Assembly (NCBI RefSeq): GCF_001467825.1
Contig: NZ_LNYK01000002.1
Location: 1 to 64,000 of the forward strand
Direction of reading: 5' to 3'
Source of the DNA: Legionella londiniensis
Lineage (GTDB): Bacteria > Pseudomonadota > Gammaproteobacteria > Legionellales > Legionellaceae
DNA: 64,000 nucleotides
The notes under the pieces are model-generated. The model made no database searches, had not been told where the DNA came from, and saw only the letters and a list, made by a program, of their open reading frames with translations. Below are positions 49,446-57,840 of the stretch, in pieces. Each line of letters starts with the position of its first letter. The stretch's first letter is position 1. The position numbers and the translations under genes were made by a program.

Positions 49446-49952
49446 TTATTTGATTTGATCCAGTGTTTTGCCAATTCGCCAAAAAACAACCACGCTGGCA
49501 AATAATATGAACAAAAAATATAAAGCAGCCCACATAGGCATGCTCAAGCCCAACCATTGCCATGTTACTTCAGAACAGCTTCCAGACCCTAAAAATAAGG
49601 CACGCGCCACATCCTGCCAGGGAAAATAACGCATTAAAATATCAAGCCCAGGCATGCAGCTTTGTGGATCTTCAGCAAATTGTTGCAACCAGATTTGCCG
49701 CAAGGAAAAATACAGGCCAGAAAGGGCAAAAAAAATCTGAAAAAAAGCAATTGTACGCGCACGCCGTAGAGTAGATAAACAAAGCCCCATCAAACAAAGC
49801 ATACCCAAAAGGAAAGCACAAATACGCTGCATGACGCATAAAGGACAAGGCTCAAGGCCACGATAAAACTGGAAATAAAATGCTTCCCCAATGACCATCA
49901 AAGTCAATAAAAGAAGCAACGCCTGTATATTGCGATAAAAACGCTTACTCAT
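49446..49952 (-). CDS. dsbB: Disulfide bond oxidoreductase DsbB
   Basis: Inner-membrane protein that reoxidises DsbA and passes electrons to quinones. The 168 residues have four membrane helices. The first redox pair is CPLC (about 37-40, in LEPCPLCVMQRI); the second pair is the two Cys in QSCMPG and GSCSEV. Its start overlaps the cytochrome c stop as ATGA. Confidence 0.94.
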   Translation of the reverse strand: MSKRFYRNIQALLLLLTLMVIGEAFYFQFYRGLEPCPLCVMQRICAFLLGMLCLMGLCLSTLRRARTIAFFQIFFALSGLYFSLRQIWLQQFAEDPQSCMPGLDILMRYFPWQDVARALFLGSGSCSEVTWQWLGLSMPMWAALYFLFILFASVVVFWRIGKTLDQIK

Positions 49953-50371
49953 ACCTCAGGTACCATATATTGAACCGCTGCCTTAATTTCCTCGTCACTG
50001 CATTGCATGCATGTCCCTTTTGGGGGCATGGCATTTAACCCCTTGATAGCGGATGCAGTCAAACCGTCCAGTTTTTTTTCCTCAAGGCGCTTTTTCCAGT
50101 CTGCAGCATCCCTGAATTTCGGCGCTCCTGCAACACCCGCCTGATGGCAAACCTGGCAATACTGTTCATAAATTTCTTGAGCCGGTTCTTTTTTTGCCAC
50201 TTCTTTTGCTTCAGGTTCTGTTTTTTCTTTGCCTGGCCCCTGATCTTCTTCCTTAATGCGAACCTCACCCAACGGCTTAATCCTTTTTTGAATTTGTTCA
50301 CGGTCAAAATCATTCACGGCGTGCAGTGCTGGCGGTAAACAGAATATTCCTACGAGAAACCATTTGCGCAT
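49949..50371 (-). CDS. Cytochrome c5-type protein
   Basis: A 140-residue periplasmic monohaem cytochrome. A signal peptide covers about 1-18 and is followed by a 45-residue Lys- and Glu-rich spacer. The haem motif CQVCH is at about 72-76 and the axial Met in NAMPPKG at about 115. A second CMQC pair near the end is typical of c5. It presumably carries electrons to a terminal oxidase. Translation is coupled to dsbB. Confidence 0.92.
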   Translation of the reverse strand: MRKWFLVGIFCLPPALHAVNDFDREQIQKRIKPLGEVRIKEEDQGPGKEKTEPEAKEVAKKEPAQEIYEQYCQVCHQAGVAGAPKFRDAADWKKRLEEKKLDGLTASAIKGLNAMPPKGTCMQCSDEEIKAAVQYMVPEV

Positions 50372-50524
50372 AAATTTGTCCTATAAACTCATTATGGTCA
50401 AAATCATAACCCCATGCCACATGCTTTTCCAGTCATTCCATGCTTTTCCAAATTGTAAAAAATAGTTGCAGAAACCATTTTTCAACCTATAATGCGCTTT
50501 TTCTGGATCATTTGAGTTTGGTCT

Positions 50525-51121
50525 ATGCAGAAATATAATACTATTGCCGTCTGTGGCCCATTCGGCGCCCCTGTGGAACAATTTGCCAAAGCACTAGCTG
50601 ATGCAATCACCCCCACTCCAATCATTGTTTCAGAAATGAGCTATTTATCATTTAATGAAAAACAGAATGAATTTATACTGGATAAAGATGCGCTGGAAAA
50701 AAAGCTCAAAACCAGCCCGGGTAGAACCATTTTTTACGGCCATTTTTTATTGGATGATCCGCCAATCCGGAAAGAGTTTAATCTAAAATTATTTATCGAA
50801 ACCGATTCCGACATCTGCGTGAGCAATTATATCCGCCAAAACATTAAAGAGCCGCTGGAAAATCTTTTGAAGGTTTACAGCGAGCGACTTAAAAAAGCGA
50901 ATGATGAAACCATCGTTCGCACAAAAAAACATGCCGATCTTGTGATTCCTTATCAGAAAAATTTTACCACAGCCCTCAATCTTTTGCGTTCTGCTTTTAC
51001 ATTTGACGAAATGGAACCGCAGAAATCTCATGTCATAAGACATTCTTTTTTTATGCCTGATAATGAGAGTTCAAAACAATCCAATAAAAACAATGAAACA
51101 AAAAAATTATTGACGCTTTAA
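50525..51121 (+). CDS. Uridine-kinase-like protein with a degenerate P-loop
   Basis: A 198-residue protein. The second half, LKLFIETDSDICVSNYIRQNIKEPLENLLKVYSERL then KKHADLVIPY, closely follows the uridine kinase / phosphoribulokinase pattern (DTDADIR, RDIxERGR, ADxIIP). However, the Walker A position reads CGPFGAPVEQF with no GK(S/T). It is thus likely to be a non-catalytic or repurposed member. The C-terminal 40 residues are Asn-, Lys- and Ser-rich. The gene ends four bases into the converging lqsR gene. Confidence 0.6.
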   Translation: MQKYNTIAVCGPFGAPVEQFAKALADAITPTPIIVSEMSYLSFNEKQNEFILDKDALEKKLKTSPGRTIFYGHFLLDDPPIRKEFNLKLFIETDSDICVSNYIRQNIKEPLENLLKVYSERLKKANDETIVRTKKHADLVIPYQKNFTTALNLLRSAFTFDEMEPQKSHVIRHSFFMPDNESSKQSNKNNETKKLLTL

Positions 51122-52143
51122 TCCATCAGCAGCTCTTCCGCATCCAATTCCTCCAAATAGCGGTTATATGAAAGAATTTTCTGAGGCCGCTCTATATAAG
51201 AATCATCATTGGATAAATAGGCATAATAATAAACCTGATTGCCAAAAACACATTTTGCAGGCACGCAGGTATTTTGAAGCTCGCTGTCACTTATTTTTAC
51301 TTCAGGCCGCGGCCATAACCGTGGGATCAGCTCGCCCTGGGCCAGCTTTTCAACCAATGCCGCTGAAATTCCCTGCTCTTTTGCCATGGCAGAATAATGC
51401 TTCATATTTTCCTGGCTTCTAACAATAAGCAAACTGGGTTGCGCATCCTCATTCAACATGAAGAAACTGCCCGCTTCATCAGCAAGATAATATTCGCTTA
51501 CCTGTTTTTCGCGACGCAATTCGCGAAAGAAATGGGCAAATTTTTTATCATGAAGACAGCATGGAAAATGGACGGAAAGCATGCGTGCTATCATGTCTGA
51601 CATTGCTTGGAAATATCGCCACTGTAATTCATAAATGCTGCTGGTAATCAGATCCGCTGCATCCGCGTCGCTTTTTTTAATATATCGATGAATCACGCCT
51701 TCGTTAAATGCCTGGATAGCCAGTTTTTCATCAGCTTGTCCGGTGAGAAGAATTTTTTTGACATTCGTGTTTTCGATCATTCGGCAAAATTCAAGGCCAT
51801 CAATGCCAGGCATGGCATAATCGACGACCACAACGGATATCTCGGAAAAACGGTAAGGATTATATACTTCGGCATGAATGGCAGACAAATCCAGGCGGTT
51901 GCCATGCTGTTGATAGCGCCGGTTCTTTGCGGGCTGAACTTCTGGAATGCAGTGCTGGCTTATCAAGTCCAGCTCACAATGTTTATTGTGGATATAATCG
52001 AGGGCATGACGCGGGTTATCAAAAATACGATATGCAAGCCCTTCATCCAATTGCAGTACAAAGTTCAGCAGAAAATCACGGTTATCGTCCACAAATAAAA
52101 CAGTGCTTGGGAAATAACAGGTGGGAATTGAAAATGAATGCAT
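51118..52143 (-). CDS. lqsR: LqsR-like response regulator
   Basis: A 341-residue regulator. VLFVDDN provides the acidic pair at 19-20, VVVVDYAMPGIDG the phosphoacceptor Asp108, LTG the Thr at 134, and YIKKSD the Lys. The receiver has an unusual insert of about 45 residues (57-102) between its second helix and third strand. The C-terminal domain (about 180-341) is not a helix-turn-helix. The size, and Asp108 as I remember it, match Legionella LqsR. The start at 52143 has a perfect AGGAGG. It follows lqsS on the same strand across a 248-base gap. Confidence 0.8.
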   Translation of the reverse strand: MHSFSIPTCYFPSTVLFVDDNRDFLLNFVLQLDEGLAYRIFDNPRHALDYIHNKHCELDLISQHCIPEVQPAKNRRYQQHGNRLDLSAIHAEVYNPYRFSEISVVVVDYAMPGIDGLEFCRMIENTNVKKILLTGQADEKLAIQAFNEGVIHRYIKKSDADAADLITSSIYELQWRYFQAMSDMIARMLSVHFPCCLHDKKFAHFFRELRREKQVSEYYLADEAGSFFMLNEDAQPSLLIVRSQENMKHYSAMAKEQGISAALVEKLAQGELIPRLWPRPEVKISDSELQNTCVPAKCVFGNQVYYYAYLSNDDSYIERPQKILSYNRYLEELDAEELLMD

Positions 52144-52391
52144 GGCTCCTCCTGAGCGGTTACAATCATCCTGTATATGCCTTATCAGATTATTTAGTAT
52201 AGCAATATCTTGAATGGGGCACAAAAATTAACAGGAAGAATTCAATTTGCCAATATAATGCTTCGGGATAAAACCATAAATTGACTATATCATGCAGTAT
52301 TTGTGTTATTCTCATGCAGCAATGAATATGACTCCATCAGTGCAATATCGCTAGCTGTTCCTTGTATCATCTTGACCTTGAACCCAGGCAA

Positions 52392-53687
52392 TCATGTTGA
52401 TTCAATTTTAGGGAAAGAAAGGATAAATTGAGTGAATTTTCCTTCCTTTGATTCACAAAGAATATCCCCGCCAAAACGCCGAAGCACCAGCTTACAAAAA
52501 GATAAGCCAATACCCGTGCCCATAAAGGTTGTCGTATAAAAATGATCAAACATGCGGGCCAGTTGTCGGGGTGGAATGCCTTTGGCAGTATCCAGGAAAT
52601 GTAAATAGTTAAAGCGTATATCTTCTTCCGTCCAGATTGAGATTTCCCCTTTTTGCGCGGTTTCAATCGCATATAAGGCATTTTTTAACAGATTAAAAAT
52701 AACATGTTGCATCAGCAGCTTAGAACCCAAAAAACGAAAATCTCCTTTAAGACTGACAAGCGCGCGCTCATAGTCAGATTTAAAAGGATAGCGAAGCATG
52801 GCTTCTTGCAAGCACTCATTCATGGAACAAGGCTCAAACTCGCAGTTTTCAAGCTTTTGTTCATGGCCGGCTTTCATCAGTAACATCTCAATAATGGTAT
52901 TCGCATAGTCGATTTCGCTGATAATCCGGTCAGTAACCTGGCGTAACTGCGAAATGGGAATTTTTCGTTTTGAGGCGGGCAGCAATCCCTGTTTTTCAGC
53001 CAACTCATATCCTTCAAACAGGCGGGGCAATTTTTTGTTTAATCCCAAAGCGCCACTTTTGATGCCGAGAAGAGGCGTACGAAGTTCATGAGCTATCATT
53101 CCTGCCGCAGCTGCTATGCCTTTCATACGTTGCTGCTGCAGAACTGAGGTTTTATAGTTTACGGTGGATCCTGCAATAATCACAAATAACAACACCACAA
53201 CAACTTCGGCATGTTCGGTGCTGAAATAAACTGCTTCCGCGCCAAGATAATAATGAATCAATGCCAGTCCAAATCCTAATACAAGTAAAATACATAAATT
53301 AAAAACATCGACAATCAAAACCAAAAAAAATACGCTGCTTAAGAGCGCCATGGAAGAAACATCGCTGGCATGATTTGCCAGAAACTGATGCATGAAAAAA
53401 AAAGGCAATACATATAAAAGGGTTAAAAACCAGTACCAGGGCAAATAAGATCGGAAGCCCGCCGGCCAATAAGGCGCAAGCATCAGGCCAAGGCCAAGCA
53501 AACTGCCAATCAACTGCAGGTAGAATGGGCCATCAAATTGCGGGTACCAGATTTTCCAGATGATATAAGATAAGGGAAAGCCCAAGAAAGCAATTGCGCC
53601 AAAGAGCATTAGATGATGAGCAGAAGCAATCATATTTCGTTCAATGGCGTCATTGAGATAGAGCAAGAGCTTTTTGCCAGCGTCCAT
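52392..53687 (-). CDS. lqsS: LqsS/CqsS-like alpha-hydroxyketone sensor histidine kinase
   Basis: A 431-residue membrane kinase. Six hydrophobic helices (about 25-180) have the FLGFPLSYIIWKIWYPQ opening and SYLPWYWFLTLLYVLPFFF stretch of the CqsS/LqsS autoinducer sensors. The H-box is MIAHELRTPLLGIKSG with His200. The N-box is NLLKNALYAIE, and the FYTTTFMGTGIGLSFCK and DTAKGIP boxes follow. It probably senses LAI-1/CAI-1-type alpha-hydroxyketones and controls LqsR phosphorylation. GAGGG precedes the ATG. It is divergent from hemC. Confidence 0.82.
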   Translation of the reverse strand: MDAGKKLLLYLNDAIERNMIASAHHLMLFGAIAFLGFPLSYIIWKIWYPQFDGPFYLQLIGSLLGLGLMLAPYWPAGFRSYLPWYWFLTLLYVLPFFFMHQFLANHASDVSSMALLSSVFFLVLIVDVFNLCILLVLGFGLALIHYYLGAEAVYFSTEHAEVVVVLLFVIIAGSTVNYKTSVLQQQRMKGIAAAAGMIAHELRTPLLGIKSGALGLNKKLPRLFEGYELAEKQGLLPASKRKIPISQLRQVTDRIISEIDYANTIIEMLLMKAGHEQKLENCEFEPCSMNECLQEAMLRYPFKSDYERALVSLKGDFRFLGSKLLMQHVIFNLLKNALYAIETAQKGEISIWTEEDIRFNYLHFLDTAKGIPPRQLARMFDHFYTTTFMGTGIGLSFCKLVLRRFGGDILCESKEGKFTQFILSFPKIEST

Positions 53688-53770
53688 GAATTCCCTCTAA
53701 TCGCAAGTTTAAGGCGCTACAAATAATCCAGTTCGTAAAAAATACTAAAGCCGAAAGTGTAAACTGATTT

Positions 53771-53779
53771 TGGTATAAT
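53771..53779 (+). promoter_or_regulatory. Extended -10 promoter of the hem operon
   Basis: TGGTATAAT is a consensus extended -10 element, about 37 bases before the hemC ATG. The -35 region is poor, as is common with extended -10 promoters. Confidence 0.55.
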
Positions 53780-53815
53780 GGTATCATCATCTTTTTTTAT
53801 CAAGTATTGGCGATA

Positions 53816-54751
53816 ATGACTCAACGCATATTAAGAATAGCTACGCGCGAGAGCCCTCTTGCTCTCTGGCAAGCCAATCATGTTGGCGAACTGCTGAAGG
53901 AATATTGGCCAACGCTGCAAATAGAACTCCTGCCTATGAAAACATCGGGAGATAAATTCCTGAAAGATAAGCTCTTTAAAATTGGCGGCAAGGGATTATT
54001 TACAAAAGAACTTGAAGACGCCCTGTTGGATAAGCGCGCTGATTTAGCCGTCCACTCCATGAAGGATGTTCCGGCCGCTTTTCCGCAAGGGCTTACCTTA
54101 AAAGCCATTTGTAAGCGCCATAACCCCTTTGATGCTTTTGTCAGCATCCGTTTTGCAAACCTTGATGCGCTTCCCTCCGGCAGCGTTATCGGTACATCCA
54201 GCCTGCGCCGCCAATCACAACTTTTGGCCGTTCGCCCTGATTTGCGCTTTAAAACCTTGCGCGGCAACATCAACACCCGGCTGCGCAAGCTCGAAGAGCA
54301 GGAATATGATGCCATTATCCTCGCCGTTTCCGGGCTCGAGCGCATGGGCATGCAGCAGTTGATTACCGAACAGCTTGACGAAGAAACCATGCTCCCTGCA
54401 TGCGGACAAGGCGCGCTTGGCATAGAGTGCCGTGAAAATGATGAAGAACTGCATCATCTTATTGCGCCGCTCAATAATCCGCTTTCGGCCTTGTGTGTGC
54501 GCTCTGAACGCATAGTGGCCCGTGCACTGGGCGGCAATTGCCACACGCCGCTTGCCGTCTTTTGCAAACCCACTGACGATTCAAAATTATTGTTGCGTGC
54601 GAAAATTCTAGCCGTCGATGGCAGCAAAGTCCTAAGCAGCAGCCAAAGAGGCGATATTCAAGATGCAGAAAAGCTGGCAAAAGATTGTGCCGAAAGCCTG
54701 CTTGCCGATGGCGCAAGAGAACTCATTGAAATTCCATATGAAGACTTGTAA
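53816..54751 (+). CDS. hemC: Hydroxymethylbilane synthase (porphobilinogen deaminase)
   Basis: Polymerises four porphobilinogen units in haem synthesis. The 311 residues contain IATRESPLALWQANHV, the KGLFTKELEDALL and VHSMKDVP motifs, and GTSSLRRQSQL. The dipyrromethane cofactor attaches to Cys in ALGGNCHTPLAVF (about 242). The start is ATG 53816 rather than a TTG three codons earlier. It heads a four-gene haem cluster and its end overlaps hemD. Confidence 0.98.
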   Translation: MTQRILRIATRESPLALWQANHVGELLKEYWPTLQIELLPMKTSGDKFLKDKLFKIGGKGLFTKELEDALLDKRADLAVHSMKDVPAAFPQGLTLKAICKRHNPFDAFVSIRFANLDALPSGSVIGTSSLRRQSQLLAVRPDLRFKTLRGNINTRLRKLEEQEYDAIILAVSGLERMGMQQLITEQLDEETMLPACGQGALGIECRENDEELHHLIAPLNNPLSALCVRSERIVARALGGNCHTPLAVFCKPTDDSKLLLRAKILAVDGSKVLSSSQRGDIQDAEKLAKDCAESLLADGARELIEIPYEDL

Positions 54752-55514
54752 CTTAAAACCATTGCAGGATCTCCGCATATTAAACACCAGGCCTGCCGGA
54801 CAAAATCGCTCCTTGCAGGATGCCATAGTAGCTGCCGGGGGACAAAGTATTGCATTGCCGACTATAAGCATTGAGCCGCTTGCTGGCTGGGCGGTTCAGT
54901 TGCCTGATTTGAGCCTGATTGATAAAGCCATATTTACAAGCAGCAATGCGGTGAATATTTTTTTTTCGACCCTGTCTCGCATGCGAATGCATTGGCCTGA
55001 AACAATCTCTGTTATTGCTATCGGGCAAAGCAGTGCCGCAAGCTTACGAAAAATGGGCATTCATGTCGATGCCGTCCCTGCGGTTTCTGACAGCGAACAT
55101 CTTTTACAATTACCGATTATGCGGGAAACCAATCAAAAGTCAGTCCTGCTGGTCAAAGGCGAAAATGGCAGGACGCTCATTGCTGACAGCTTGAATCAAC
55201 GTGGAACTCACTTAATTGTGCTTGATGTGTATCGCCGCTCCATGCCCTCATTTCCGCAATCATATCTTAATTCTTTATGGAATGAGGATAGGTTCGATAT
55301 TATACTGGTTTTAAGCGAACAATCGTTAAGAAACCTTTTCTCGCTATTTGGCCTTGAAGCAAGGGCCTGGTTGTGCACCAAACCATGTTTGGTCATTAGT
55401 GAGCGGCTTGCCAAGATCGCCCAGACTTTCGGCATGGGCAAGATTATTATGAGCCGCCATGACAGGATTTTAAATGATCTTATCGCCTTTGCAACAAGCG
55501 TCCGGTCTGATTAA
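54738..55514 (+). CDS. hemD: Uroporphyrinogen-III synthase
   Basis: Closes and inverts ring D of hydroxymethylbilane. About 258 residues. The family is poorly conserved; RILNTRPAGQNRSLQDAI, DKAIFTSSNAVNIFF and LLVKGENGRTLIADSLNQRG are recognisable, and position between hemC and hemX is decisive. The start at 54738 lies within hemC (14-base overlap), giving the normal N-terminus. Confidence 0.93.
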   Translation: MKTCNLKPLQDLRILNTRPAGQNRSLQDAIVAAGGQSIALPTISIEPLAGWAVQLPDLSLIDKAIFTSSNAVNIFFSTLSRMRMHWPETISVIAIGQSSAASLRKMGIHVDAVPAVSDSEHLLQLPIMRETNQKSVLLVKGENGRTLIADSLNQRGTHLIVLDVYRRSMPSFPQSYLNSLWNEDRFDIILVLSEQSLRNLFSLFGLEARAWLCTKPCLVISERLAKIAQTFGMGKIIMSRHDRILNDLIAFATSVRSD

Positions 55515-55538
55515 AAATACATCGGTTAAGGATTATTC

Positions 55539-56639
55539 ATGGCAGAAAACAATACCCCTGCGAACAAAGAGTCAGAGAATGCAACAATAGAGACAGATAC
55601 CTCAAGCGCTCCAAGACGCCAAAAACCGAGCCAGTTTAAGGCATTTGCCGCCCTGGTTTTAAGCTTGCTCACCCTGCTTTCTCTGATTTATATTTTTTAT
55701 ACCCTGCAACAGGTGAAACAGGGTAGCGCTCGGCAGATAGAGTTGCTCCATGCTGAAACTGATGCGGTGAAAGCAGAGCATCATGAGGCGCTGTCGCAAA
55801 TCAAGCAATCTGTAGGAGATTTGCAGCAAACCCAACAACAATTGCAGCAAAAGCTTGCAACTATTGATAAAAATCTGGAATCAGCCCTAAAACAAAGTCA
55901 GTATCAAACAAGTGATTGGCTGTTGCTTAAGGCACGTTATTTTTTGGAATTAGCGCAAATTAATGCCCACTGGAATTATGATCCGCAATCGACGCAATCT
56001 TTGCTAAGCGAAGCAGACGCGTTACTTGCAAAAATGCATGATGAACATTTATTTGCCATTCGCCAGGCAATCGCCGAAGAGATTGCCTCATTGCAAGCTG
56101 CACCGAAAGTGGATGTAGCGGGCATTTTAAGTCAGCTGGATGCTCTGCAAGACAATATTGCCGATTTACCGCTTAAAGCATCCATAGCCAAACTGGATAA
56201 CGGTAAAACTTCCGCACCGCAACAAGAAGCCAATGCCGGCTGGAGAAACCGGCTTCAGGCAACCCTTAATGAGCTTGGAAAACTCGTTGTGATTCGCCGC
56301 CATGATGAAACCATCACCCCCTTGCTCAGCGCAAAACAAGCCGCCTTATTACGCACCATGATTCGTGCAGACTTTAAGGAAGCCCAATTAGCCGTATTGC
56401 AACATAATGAAGCAGTCTACCTGCTATCTTTGAAACAAGCCGAGAGAAGCATCCGACAAACTTTTGATACCAATGCCGGCAGCACACAAGCAATATTGCA
56501 TCAATTACAAATTCTCGCACAAAAACCGCTTAAACCTGAAAAGCCCAATCTGCAGCGCGTCTTAGATCAGCTCAATCAATTGCTCGAATCCAGAAATCAA
56601 GTCAATACAGCAAGAAAAACGAAGGAACAATCCTCATGA
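55539..56639 (+). CDS. hemX: HemX family protein
   Basis: A 366-residue inner-membrane protein with one helix (about 32-54), a polar cytoplasmic N-terminus and a long periplasmic coiled coil (about 58-115, Gln-rich). The HemX core (about 120-345) has ARYFLELAQINAHWNYDPQ and LSAKQAALLRTMIRADFKEAQLAVL. It is often annotated as a methyltransferase through a naming accident, but lacks that fold. The exact role in haem synthesis is unknown. AAGGA precedes the ATG. Confidence 0.92.
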   Translation: MAENNTPANKESENATIETDTSSAPRRQKPSQFKAFAALVLSLLTLLSLIYIFYTLQQVKQGSARQIELLHAETDAVKAEHHEALSQIKQSVGDLQQTQQQLQQKLATIDKNLESALKQSQYQTSDWLLLKARYFLELAQINAHWNYDPQSTQSLLSEADALLAKMHDEHLFAIRQAIAEEIASLQAAPKVDVAGILSQLDALQDNIADLPLKASIAKLDNGKTSAPQQEANAGWRNRLQATLNELGKLVVIRRHDETITPLLSAKQAALLRTMIRADFKEAQLAVLQHNEAVYLLSLKQAERSIRQTFDTNAGSTQAILHQLQILAQKPLKPEKPNLQRVLDQLNQLLESRNQVNTARKTKEQSS

Positions 56640-57835
56640 TCCGAATATTGCTTATCTTTGTTTTGTTGATGGCATCCATTTTGCTCGGGGTGCAATTACA
56701 AAAAGATCCTGGTTATGTTTTAATTGCTTTTGACCGCTGGACCCTTGAAACGACTTTATGGGTAGCCTTGTTTGCACTTCTGATTACTTTTTTATTGCTG
56801 CATTTTCTCTGGCATTTTTTACGCTGGTTTATGCGCCTCCCTTCAGCCTGGCAACAATGGCGTGAAAAAAGCCGTGTCCAAAAAGCACAGGCTAAAACCC
56901 GACAGGGTTTGATTGAGTTCAGCGAAGGATACTGGCAACGTGCAAAAAAACATTTAATTAAAGCTTTGCCCAATGCAGACACTCCTTTGCTTAATTACCT
57001 GACTGCAGCTCGTGCCGCGCAGGAAATGGGTGACAGTCAACTTCGCGACGAATATTTAAGCAAAGCACAACGCTCCATGCCTGAAGCCACGGTAGCAGTC
57101 GAGTTAACCCAGGCTCAGCTGCAGCTCGCCAACCAACAATGGGAACAAGCCTTGGCTACATTAAAACATTTGCAAACACTGGCTCCTCACCACCCTTATG
57201 TCCTGAAACTCTTGATGAATCTTTATCAGCAAGTCCGAGACTGGCCGCAACTTATTGCATTGTTGCCCGACTTAAAAAATCATCAGGTAGTGACTGGCGA
57301 TGCATACAAAAGACTGGAACAATATGCTTATTTAAAGGCGCTATGCGATCGGGTTCAACAAAAAGAAGAGGAAGCGGTAAAAACATTGTTTGCCCGGCTA
57401 CCCAAATACCTTAAAGAAGACCCTGAAATCCTCGCTGTCTATAATCGTTTTCTGCTGGAAAACCATGATTTCGAAGAAGCAGAATCCTTATTGCGGCGAA
57501 GCCTTGGAAAGCAGTTTAATGAAGAACTGATAGCGCTTTACGGGCAAATTCCCGAAGGCAAGGGAAAGCTCAGTTTTGCAGAATCCTTATTAAAGGTGGA
57601 ACCGCATAATGCGGCTTTATACCTTTGCCTGGGCCGGTTAAGCCGCCATCAAAACCTGTGGGGTAAGGCGCGTACCTATTTTGAAAAAAGCCTCGACCTT
57701 CACCCGTCGGCTGCCGGCTATGCAGAACTTGGAAAACTCCTGGAAGACTTGAATGATGAGAGCGGAGCCTGCATTGCTTACCGGCAGGGACTCTTTCTTA
57801 TGAATGAAAAAAACAACCTGTCGCAAGAAAATTAA
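56636..57835 (+). CDS. hemY: HemY family protein (TPR)
   Basis: A 399-residue protein with two N-terminal membrane helices (about 4-22, 42-64) followed by TPR-like helical repeats through the rest. RTRQGLIEFSEGYWQRAKKHL-type sequence at about 88-110 and LCLGRLSRHQNLWGKARTYFEKSL at about 320-345 are the clearest. It is the proteobacterial HemY of unknown biochemical role, not protoporphyrinogen oxidase. The start overlaps the hemX stop as ATGA. Confidence 0.92.
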   Translation: MIRILLIFVLLMASILLGVQLQKDPGYVLIAFDRWTLETTLWVALFALLITFLLLHFLWHFLRWFMRLPSAWQQWREKSRVQKAQAKTRQGLIEFSEGYWQRAKKHLIKALPNADTPLLNYLTAARAAQEMGDSQLRDEYLSKAQRSMPEATVAVELTQAQLQLANQQWEQALATLKHLQTLAPHHPYVLKLLMNLYQQVRDWPQLIALLPDLKNHQVVTGDAYKRLEQYAYLKALCDRVQQKEEEAVKTLFARLPKYLKEDPEILAVYNRFLLENHDFEEAESLLRRSLGKQFNEELIALYGQIPEGKGKLSFAESLLKVEPHNAALYLCLGRLSRHQNLWGKARTYFEKSLDLHPSAAGYAELGKLLEDLNDESGACIAYRQGLFLMNEKNNLSQEN

Positions 57836-57840
57836 TGGGG

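Noticed and set aside
55539-56639. Uroporphyrinogen methyltransferase activity for HemX
   Set aside because: The sequence is an anchored coiled-coil HemX without any tetrapyrrole methylase motif; the name is a known annotation carry-over.
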